29,564 nucleotides of DNA. It comes from RFXV01 sp038150465. GTDB lineage: Bacteria > Bacteroidota > Bacteroidia > Flavobacteriales > Schleiferiaceae. A program made the translations under genes and the position numbers. The notes under the pieces are model-generated. The model was not told the origin of the DNA and searched no databases. It saw only the letters and a list, made by a program, of their open reading frames with translations. Numbering within the stretch: the first letter of the stretch is position 1; each line of letters begins with the position of its first letter. This document shows, in pieces, positions 23,045 through 29,564 of the stretch. The DNA is taken from NCBI GenBank assembly GCA_038150465.1, contig JAYOTP010000028.1:1-29564 (forward strand), given 5' to 3'.

Positions 23045-23808
23045 GAACAGATTCTTACGTACAAGTAGAAGTGGACGGAGGAGTGGCCTCCATCGAGTTC
23101 TATCACGAGAAAAAGAACAGCATGCCCGCTGTTCAGCTCAAAGAACTCACCGAAGCTGTCGAGAGTTGCGCCAAAGATCGGGACGTTCGTGTGCTGATCC
23201 TGCGCTCACAAGGCGACGGTGCTTTTTGCGCGGGTGCCAGCTTCGATGAGCTGGTCGCCATTTCCAACGAGCAGGAAGGGCTGGCCTTTTTCAGCGGATT
23301 TGCCCAGGTGATCAACGCCATGCGAAAGTGCCCAAAATTCATCTTGGGCCGGGTGCAGGGAAAGGCCGTGGGTGGCGGAGTTGGACTGGCCAGTGCGACC
23401 GACTACTGTTTTGCGCACAGATCGGCCTCCGTGAAATTGTCGGAGCTGGCCGTGGGCATTGGGCCTTTTGTAGTGGGGCCTGCAGTGCAGCGCAAGGTCG
23501 GTCTGTCGGCCATGAGCGAATTGGCCATCGATGCCGCCTCGTGGCGTTCGGCTGAATGGGCCCATCAAAAGGGGCTTTTCAATGAGCTCTTCGACGATCA
23601 TGAGGATATGGACAAGGCCCTGATGGCCCTGGCCCACCGCCTGAGCAAAAGCAGCCCTGAGGCCATGCATCACTTAAAGGAAACATTTTGGGCCCAGACC
23701 GGTCACTGGGAGGATCTGCTCAGCGAGCGGGCAGCCATCAGCGGGGAATTGGTCTTATCGGATTTTACACGGGATGCCATCGCCGCATTCAAATCGGGCA
23801 AACGCTAA
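23041..23808 (+). CDS. Enoyl-CoA hydratase/isomerase-family protein
   Basis: A 255-residue crotonase-fold protein. The two oxyanion-hole segments are visible (AFCAGASFDEL near residue 62 and GKAVGGGVGLA near 106-117). Of the two catalytic glutamates of true hydratases, the first is replaced by Gly115 (GGGVGLA in place of GGGCELA), while the second is kept as Glu135 (KLSELAVG). A single acid is typical of isomerases and other crotonase reactions, so a PaaG-like double-bond isomerase is possible (inference). It overlaps the ABM-like gene by 4 nt and is in the paaZ operon, consistent with a role in ring-cleavage product beta-oxidation. Confidence 0.9.
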   Translation: MRTDSYVQVEVDGGVASIEFYHEKKNSMPAVQLKELTEAVESCAKDRDVRVLILRSQGDGAFCAGASFDELVAISNEQEGLAFFSGFAQVINAMRKCPKFILGRVQGKAVGGGVGLASATDYCFAHRSASVKLSELAVGIGPFVVGPAVQRKVGLSAMSELAIDAASWRSAEWAHQKGLFNELFDDHEDMDKALMALAHRLSKSSPEAMHHLKETFWAQTGHWEDLLSERAAISGELVLSDFTRDAIAAFKSGKR

Positions 23809-23839
23809 CGGCCCAATGTGAATTCAGATATTTGCGCCC

Positions 23840-24706
23840 ATGGCTCAGGAGGAGAATAAAGAGCGGCTTTTTGAGCGGCTGAGGTATAAGTACCGTTTGG
23901 TCGTCCTCAACGATGACACCTTTGAGGAAAAACTATCGTTCAAACTTTCCCGGCTCAATGTGTTTCTCAGCATCGGATTTTCGGCCATCCTGCTCATCGC
24001 CGGAACCACTTTGTTGATCGCGCTGACCCCTTTGCGCGAATACATTCCTGGTTATTCATCCACCCGTCTTCGCAAACAGGCTCTGGAACTCGTTCAGCGC
24101 ACAGATTCCTTGAACGCCCAATTGGTCTACCAGCACCAATACCTGGAGAACATACAGCGGATCGTAGAAGGGCGAACAGAAGACAGTTTGGATGCCCCAC
24201 AGGCACTGGACCCTGCAAAACAACCCTCCGAGCAGGAGTTGAGCCCAACGGCAGAAGAAGCCTCGCTCAGAAAAAAGGTCGAGGAAGAAGAACGATTCAA
24301 CGTCAACCCGAGGTCAGAGGCGCCTCAAGACCTGGAAAATCTTGGCTTCTTTACGCCCTTGAAAGGCGTTGTGTCCCAATCCTTCAACAAGGACAAAGGG
24401 CATCTGGCTGTGGATGTGCTGGCGCCAAAGAACAGCGCCATCAAAGCCTGCCTGGACGGCTATGCTCTGCTGGCTGAATGGACGGCTGAAACCGGACATG
24501 TGCTCATGGTACAGCATGGAAATGGCCTGATCTCCGTATACAAACACAATTCCGCGCTCCTCAAAAAACAAGGAGACGTGGTTCAGGCTGGCGAAGCCAT
24601 TGCCATCATTGGCAATTCAGGCGAACTGACCACCGGTCCCCACCTGCACTTCGAGCTCTGGCACGAAGGAAAAGCGGTGGACCCCGAGCTCTTCATGCGC
24701 TTCTGA
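23840..24706 (+). CDS. M23-family metallopeptidase (membrane-anchored LytM protein)
   Basis: A 288-residue cell-wall peptidase. A basic cytoplasmic N-terminus of about 38 residues precedes one TM segment (about 43-62, VFLSIGFSAILLIAGTTLLI), then a short periplasmic coiled-coil (about 75-115), a low-complexity acidic linker, and a LytM domain (about 170-288). Zinc ligands and catalytic residues are intact: His188 and Asp192 in GHLAVDV, His268 and His270 in HLHFELW, plus a YKH segment. It should cleave peptidoglycan cross-links in the periplasm. GATATTTG (23827-23834) sits 5 bases before the ATG and may be a weak -7 element. It is followed after 2 nt by the GH3-like gene. Confidence 0.92.
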   Translation: MAQEENKERLFERLRYKYRLVVLNDDTFEEKLSFKLSRLNVFLSIGFSAILLIAGTTLLIALTPLREYIPGYSSTRLRKQALELVQRTDSLNAQLVYQHQYLENIQRIVEGRTEDSLDAPQALDPAKQPSEQELSPTAEEASLRKKVEEEERFNVNPRSEAPQDLENLGFFTPLKGVVSQSFNKDKGHLAVDVLAPKNSAIKACLDGYALLAEWTAETGHVLMVQHGNGLISVYKHNSALLKKQGDVVQAGEAIAIIGNSGELTTGPHLHFELWHEGKAVDPELFMRF

Positions 24707-24708
24707 CC

Positions 24709-26208
24709 ATGAGCGGACTCAAAGAGCAGTTGGCCAGACCCTATGCCTGGTGGGTGCACCGAAAAAACCAGAAATGGAAAAGCCGTGCCGCTGAGGTACA
24801 GCAAGAGTGGCTTTTGAAGTTGTGTTCCACAGCCGCTGCTACGCGCTTCGGGAAGGACCACCACCTCAAGGATGTGCGCAGTCCTGCTGATTTTGCTCAG
24901 GCCGTTCCGCTGCGCGATTATGAAAAACTCCGGGCTTATGTGGACCCGATGGTGGATGGAGAACCCGACGTACTCTGGCCCGGGCGCCCTCTCTACTACG
25001 CCAAGACCAGCGGGACGACCTCCGGAGCGAAGTACATTCCCATTTCAAGGGATTCGATGCCGTTTCATATTTCGGCAGCCAAGGATGCGCTGTTGGAATA
25101 TGCCTATCACTCGAACAATTACGATTTCATCGGCGGAAAACTGATCTTTCTTCAGGGAAGTCCGGAAATGAGCCCCACCCTCGATGTACAAACGGGCAGA
25201 CTTTCGGGCATTGTAGCGCATTATGTGCCCTCCTATCTGCAAAGCAACCGCCTTCCCAGCTGGGAAACGAATTGCATCGACGATTGGGAACAAAAGCTGC
25301 GCGCCATCGTACAGGAAACTCGTTCGCAGGACATGCGTCTGATCAGCGGTATCCCGCCCTGGGTGCAGATGTATTTTGAATACCTGTTGGAGGATACGGG
25401 AATGCCGGATATCCAAAGCTTGTTTCCCCGCTTCAGTCTGTTTGTCACCGGCGGGGTGAACTATCAGCCGTACCGGGCCAGTATCGACCGCCTGGTCGGT
25501 AAAAAGATCGACATGCTCGAAACCTATCCGGCCAGCGAAGGCTTCATCGCCTACGACGACAGCTCGGGTGAAGAGGGCTTGTTGCTTTTGGCCGACCAGG
25601 GAATTTTCTACGAATTCATTCCGCTCGAGGAGGTGCATTCTGAAAACCCGACACGCCTGCCCTTGAGCGATGTTCAAATCGGTGTTCGTTATGCCATCGC
25701 CATGAGCACGAACGCGGGTCTTTGGTCCTATTTGATCGGTGATACGGTCGAATTCGTGCGCACGTCACCCTATCGCTTAAAGGTCACTGGGCGGGTGGCC
25801 CACTACATCTCCGCCTTTGGCGAGCACGTTATCGGAAGTGAGGTGGAAGCGGCCATGAAAGACGCCTGTGCGCAGAGCGGTGCTGTTCCCGTCGAGTTCA
25901 CTGTGGCCCCACAAGTAGCCCCTGAAAGCGGACCGCCACATCACGAATGGTTTGTGGCCTTCGAGCAGACACCTGATGATCTGCTCGCCTTTGGACAACA
26001 TCTGGACAGGGCGCTTTCTGAAAAGAACTCCTACTACGCAGATCTGATCGAGGGAAAGGTCCTCGGCCCGTGTGTTATTCGCGAGGTGCCAAGGGATGCG
26101 TTTGCAGCTTATATGAAGTCCATTGGGAAGCTCGGTGGACAGAACAAGCTTCCCCGCCTGAGCAACGACCGAAAGATCGCCGATGCTTTGAGCAAGATGC
26201 TCAACTGA
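24709..26208 (+). CDS. GH3 auxin-responsive-promoter-family (acyl-adenylate) protein
   Basis: A 499-residue bacterial member of the GH3 family, adenylate-forming enzymes that in plants conjugate auxin or jasmonate to amino acids. The ATP-binding motif YAKTSGTTSGAKYIP lies near residues 100-115, followed by family segments (ETYPASEGF near 270, LWSYLIGDTVEF near 340, SAFGEHVIGSEVEAA near 370). No signal peptide. The bacterial substrate is unknown to me; an acyl-amide or acyl-AMP chemistry is the family expectation. It begins 2 nt after the M23 peptidase gene, so the two are translationally coupled. It converges on the GH81 gene with only 12 bases between stops. Confidence 0.9.
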   Translation: MSGLKEQLARPYAWWVHRKNQKWKSRAAEVQQEWLLKLCSTAAATRFGKDHHLKDVRSPADFAQAVPLRDYEKLRAYVDPMVDGEPDVLWPGRPLYYAKTSGTTSGAKYIPISRDSMPFHISAAKDALLEYAYHSNNYDFIGGKLIFLQGSPEMSPTLDVQTGRLSGIVAHYVPSYLQSNRLPSWETNCIDDWEQKLRAIVQETRSQDMRLISGIPPWVQMYFEYLLEDTGMPDIQSLFPRFSLFVTGGVNYQPYRASIDRLVGKKIDMLETYPASEGFIAYDDSSGEEGLLLLADQGIFYEFIPLEEVHSENPTRLPLSDVQIGVRYAIAMSTNAGLWSYLIGDTVEFVRTSPYRLKVTGRVAHYISAFGEHVIGSEVEAAMKDACAQSGAVPVEFTVAPQVAPESGPPHHEWFVAFEQTPDDLLAFGQHLDRALSEKNSYYADLIEGKVLGPCVIREVPRDAFAAYMKSIGKLGGQNKLPRLSNDRKIADALSKMLN

Positions 26209-26220
26209 GTTCTATTCCGT

Positions 26221-29200
26221 TCAGGGCTTTTTGACCACACGCGCTGTCTGCATTGGGCCGTTCTGGGTGCTCATTTTGACAATGTACAATCCCTCTGAGT
26301 ACGCACTCATATCGAGGGCTTCCCGTGTGTCGAAGAGCTTATGACTGCCCAAGAGCTGTCCGTTCACACTGAACACCTCAACGGTCAATGGCCCGCCGGT
26401 CCAATGGAAATGCAGAGCGTCTTTGACGGGATTGGGATAAAGCCGAATGTCCATGGGCTGCTGGCCGATCACAGAAAGGTCTTTGCAGCTTCCGATCACA
26501 TAGCTGTCCATATTGGCTGAATTGTTCCGTTCGCCCTGACCAGGATAAGAATAGGTGTAGTAGAAATAGACCGTGCTGCCCTGTGCGGCATTGATGGGAT
26601 ACGGCACGTTGGGCGTTACGATATGGCCCGGCATATTGCTCGGGTTGGTTCCGTAATACAGAATGCAGGTCGGGCTGCCCATCCCAGCGATAGAAGGAAT
26701 AAAGGTGATGGTGGGGTTGTTGGCATCGGGTGAAAAGCGGTAGTTGAAATCGCCATTCCAGGAGGACTGTTCGCAAGGCGGCGCTGGAACGATATCCACC
26801 TGTACCGCATCTGAAACAGCTGAGTCACCGTAGGTGTCCACCGCCACGGCCGTAATGTCGAAAGTGCCTGCGGCCTGAGGCGTCCACTGCCATTCAAAGG
26901 GCGCTTGCGCATCCGTTCCCAGCCACTGTCCGTTGAGCCTGAAATGAACCTGCGCTACGCTGTCATTGATGTCCGAGGCCACAGCGAGAATAGTGATGGT
27001 TTCGTTCTCGAAAAATTCCGACTGGTCGGCAGGGGACTGAATGACCACAGCTGGCGGCAGATTATTGGTCGTGCTGGAGATCAGATAGACTTCATCCTGA
27101 TCCGAATAGGAACCGTTGTCCACATCCAAACGGAGAAGATAGACCCCGGGGATCAGGCCCGAGACCGTCGTTTGGGCAGATCCTGGTGCAGCCAATTGAA
27201 GGACAGATGGCCCATAGACCTGTGTCCACTGATGATTGAGGCTCGCGCCACCCGGATCAGTGCTCGCGGAGCCATCCAAAACAGCGGTGTTTTGCGGCAA
27301 TACCACGAGTTGATCTGCGCCTGCATCTGCTACTGGCTGACTGTAGTTGAGCGGAGCATCGTAAGTGAAGGTCAGCTTACCCAGATTGAATTCACCGTAA
27401 TCAAAGAATATGCGGAGCACCTGCACACCTGCTTTCAATGGTATGTTGCTCACTGTTTGTGAGGACCAGCTGTTCCAGCCATTTGTGTATCCGACGGCCA
27501 CGCCGCTTTTTACGATCTGTCCGTCAGAACTCAGACCAAATGGGCCTCCGCCCGATTGATTGTCCGATGCAAAACGATAGCTCATCGAATAGAGACCGGC
27601 CTGCTGTACATCCACTGTGTATTCCACCCATTCTCCCGACCCGATCCAGCCGATCGCATGGCCTTCGCTTCCGGCGTCGAATACATCCACGCTTTCGTTC
27701 ATTCTGGTGTCACCAATATTGATGGGTGTCATGTCCTGGTAGGCTATTCCCTGTCCGTTTCCACCTTCGAAGCGATCGTAATGCCCCGCCTCAAAGCTCC
27801 CTGGAATGGGCGTTGGCTGCAGGCTGTATGGAACCTGCTCACCCACGATCACCTCTACCAGATTGCTCAGAACGAAATTCGACGCCTGATACATGCGCAC
27901 ATGGAAAGTGTGCCGACCCAATGGCAACTGCCCCGCTGTGATCTGATATGGCGCTTGTATGACTGCGCCCACCCGCTGATTTCCATTATAGAAGACAACA
28001 GAATCTGCCCCCGATCCCTGTAGCTGAAGGGACAGGTCCACACTTCCTCCTGCATAGGCCAAAGGAAAAGAACTGCTCAACAGTCCGCTGAGTGAAATAT
28101 CCTTGCTGGTGACCAGCGATCTTGGCGGCACCGACATTTGAAAGCCGTCGGAAAACTGTACCTGTATGGGTGCGCTCCCGTAGTTCTGAACCACATAGGT
28201 GGTGTCGCCAGAATTATTGAAAACGGCCGACAAGGGATGGGATGAGGTGACAGATGTCTCAACAACTCCGAGTGTTTTCAGCGCGTGCAGCCAGTGATAG
28301 GTCTGGGCATCAGAAATGCCGAATTTGAGGTTCCTGTTCGGATAGGAGTCATAGAGCCCCAAGGCCTTGTCCGGATCGATAAAGGCCAGATACTTCCAAT
28401 ATTCATCGTGCCACAGGTTCACATTCGGGTCGTTGCTGAGAATGCCTGTGTTTTGTTCCATCTCTGTCCAGAGCTTGCGCACATATGCTGTATCGTGCCC
28501 CAAATAGAGTGAGCCGCCGTGGATGGGGTAGATCTCAATTCCATAAGACGCAGCAATGTCTGCCGTCCAGAAGGTGCCATTGTCATAGCTGTTGCCCCAG
28601 ACCCGACTGACCAAACTGTACAATTGATTCGGTCCAAAATTTCGGCTCTTGGTATCGAACCAATATTCCTCCACCGCCGTCTGTTCGGTGGTGTACAAAT
28701 AGATGCCGAGGTCTCTTATGGCATCATTCCCCGTGACAGAACCCCAGTGGATGAGCGATGAGTTGAACTGCATGCTCTCCGATGTGGATTCCTGGTCGTT
28801 GCCTTGAGGAAAAGAGGCAAATCCATTGGCCCAGCAATGGCCGGCATACGGACTGAAATTCCTTAGAAAAGGAAACAGATTGTCGTTCCTGTTCGGGGAA
28901 GCTGCATCGCGGATCAAAAGGTCCACCATAGGTCCCCACTGAGCTGCCCAGCCAGGCTCGAATTGTTCCATAAAGGCTGCCGCATGGATGAAATAGCCCC
29001 AGTGAAAATGGTGGTCGTTGATATTCACGTCCTGTCCGTGACCCGCAGGATAACCGATCAGAGAAGTCCAGGTTGCGTTGTAGTAAAAAATGAACGCCAC
29101 CTCATTGGCCTGCGCAGTGAGCCAGTCCTCTAAACGCGTCTTTACCGTTTGCCGCAACTTATTGAAGGCCACAGTGTCCTTGTTGAGTTCAGCAATACGC

Positions 29201-29564
29201 GCTGTTTGGATCAATCGGTTCATCTCCTGCCCTTCATTGTATGAATCCGTCCAGGGGTTCAATTGATCGTTTTCCAGGGCAGAAACTTTTTGTCCCATCA
29301 GCGAGGGGTCATAGCTCGGGCTGTACTGGGCGATCGCTGGAAGTGTGGGAAGGATGCCGTAGAAAGTGTTTTCTACGTTGAATGAGTTGGCGCTGATCGT
29401 CTTGAGCTCGCCACGAACGGTCGGATAAGTATGCGGCAAGAACCCGACGGGAGACGCCAAATTGTCCCATTGGTGGGGCAGAAGCCCTATTAGAGCCGTC
29501 GAATCCGTTCCCTCTTTTACCTCAACATCCACATTGAAATCCGTGGTCAATATGGATGTCGATG
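26221..29564 (-). CDS. GH81 endo-beta-1,3-glucanase, multimodular, T9SS-exported (5' truncated)
   Basis: A partial gene: the frame stays open to the right window edge, so signal peptide and start are missing; 1113 residues are visible. Residue numbers here count from 29550. The GH81 catalytic domain (up to about 485) has DHHFHWGYF (about 178) and QESTSES (about 254), matching the family's acid and base segments. Then follow an Ig-like stretch (490-580), a CBM6 module (582-730), a PKD domain (737-822), a second Ig-like domain (831-918), a module resembling CBM56-type beta-1,3-glucan binders (925-1020, low confidence) and a T9SS type A sorting domain (1033-1109, LYPNPVKD, SEGLYIVKM). It would be a surface or secreted laminarin hydrolase. 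Confidence 0.92.
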   Translation of the reverse strand, partial: STSILTTDFNVDVEVKEGTDSTALIGLLPHQWDNLASPVGFLPHTYPTVRGELKTISANSFNVENTFYGILPTLPAIAQYSPSYDPSLMGQKVSALENDQLNPWTDSYNEGQEMNRLIQTARIAELNKDTVAFNKLRQTVKTRLEDWLTAQANEVAFIFYYNATWTSLIGYPAGHGQDVNINDHHFHWGYFIHAAAFMEQFEPGWAAQWGPMVDLLIRDAASPNRNDNLFPFLRNFSPYAGHCWANGFASFPQGNDQESTSESMQFNSSLIHWGSVTGNDAIRDLGIYLYTTEQTAVEEYWFDTKSRNFGPNQLYSLVSRVWGNSYDNGTFWTADIAASYGIEIYPIHGGSLYLGHDTAYVRKLWTEMEQNTGILSNDPNVNLWHDEYWKYLAFIDPDKALGLYDSYPNRNLKFGISDAQTYHWLHALKTLGVVETSVTSSHPLSAVFNNSGDTTYVVQNYGSAPIQVQFSDGFQMSVPPRSLVTSKDISLSGLLSSSFPLAYAGGSVDLSLQLQGSGADSVVFYNGNQRVGAVIQAPYQITAGQLPLGRHTFHVRMYQASNFVLSNLVEVIVGEQVPYSLQPTPIPGSFEAGHYDRFEGGNGQGIAYQDMTPINIGDTRMNESVDVFDAGSEGHAIGWIGSGEWVEYTVDVQQAGLYSMSYRFASDNQSGGGPFGLSSDGQIVKSGVAVGYTNGWNSWSSQTVSNIPLKAGVQVLRIFFDYGEFNLGKLTFTYDAPLNYSQPVADAGADQLVVLPQNTAVLDGSASTDPGGASLNHQWTQVYGPSVLQLAAPGSAQTTVSGLIPGVYLLRLDVDNGSYSDQDEVYLISSTTNNLPPAVVIQSPADQSEFFENETITILAVASDINDSVAQVHFRLNGQWLGTDAQAPFEWQWTPQAAGTFDITAVAVDTYGDSAVSDAVQVDIVPAPPCEQSSWNGDFNYRFSPDANNPTITFIPSIAGMGSPTCILYYGTNPSNMPGHIVTPNVPYPINAAQGSTVYFYYTYSYPGQGERNNSANMDSYVIGSCKDLSVIGQQPMDIRLYPNPVKDALHFHWTGGPLTVEVFSVNGQLLGSHKLFDTREALDMSAYSEGLYIVKMSTQNGPMQTARVVKKP

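Noticed and set aside
1..29564. Mobile elements, CRISPR arrays, toxin-antitoxin or defence islands
   Set aside because: No transposase, integrase, phage, Cas or known defence domain was found, and no terminal repeats or att-like duplications were seen.

Overview
The window is a 29.6 kb piece of chromosome from a Bacteroidota bacterium, most likely of the order Flavobacteriales. Three things support this. Two secreted proteins end in type IX secretion (T9SS) type A sorting domains. Several genes are preceded by the Bacteroidota -7 promoter element TAnnTTTG, and Shine-Dalgarno sequences are not evident. The asnS-rpoN pairing is also one I recall from this phylum. The base composition looks moderately GC-rich for Flavobacteriales (by eye, not counted). 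A secreted GH81 laminarinase suggests a marine or algal-polysaccharide lifestyle. Genus-level placement is not possible from this alone. I see no insertion sequence, prophage, CRISPR array, rRNA or tRNA. Coding density is very high and no gene-free stretch exceeds about 165 bases.

Layout: (1) 76-2484 (-) is an outer-membrane TonB-dependent receptor, divergent from an alpha/beta hydrolase at 2589-3371 (+). (2) 10013-3421 (-) is a four-gene efflux operon in the order tetR, tolC-like, membrane-fusion lipoprotein, RND pump. The first genes overlap by 4 nt. The operon starts at a well-formed promoter overlapped by a 7-bp-arm inverted repeat that is a plausible TetR operator, and it ends at a bidirectional terminator. 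(3) 10177-13670 (+) is a tightly packed housekeeping operon: asnS, rpoN and a PAP2-like membrane protein. (4) 13671-14456 (-) is an SDR-fold protein that lacks the catalytic Tyr and Lys; 14526-15059 (+) is an unrecognised helical protein. (5) 15048-16898 (-) and 16978-18312 (+) are a secreted GH13 amylase and a divergent T9SS-exported protein with three glycan-binding-like repeats, a likely starch or glycogen pair. (6) 18436-19916 (+) holds a Mn-type superoxide dismutase and an LpxH-like lipid A phosphatase. (7) 19961-23808 (+) is a coupled run: MacB/LolD-type ATPase, PaaZ (oxepin-CoA hydrolase plus aldehyde dehydrogenase), a small ABM-fold protein and an enoyl-CoA hydratase/isomerase relative. 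(8) 23840-26208 (+) is an M23 peptidase followed by a bacterial GH3-like acyl-adenylate enzyme. (9) 26221-29564 (-) is a GH81 beta-1,3-glucanase with CBM6, PKD, Ig-like and further C-terminal modules plus a T9SS signal; its 5' end is cut off by the window.

No single locus looks like a wholly new defence or mobile system. The best leads are promoters that sit directly against start codons (predicting leaderless mRNAs), the operator architecture of the efflux operon, several enzyme homologues with substituted catalytic residues, and the amylase/binding-protein and M23/GH3 gene pairs, whose joint roles are not established.
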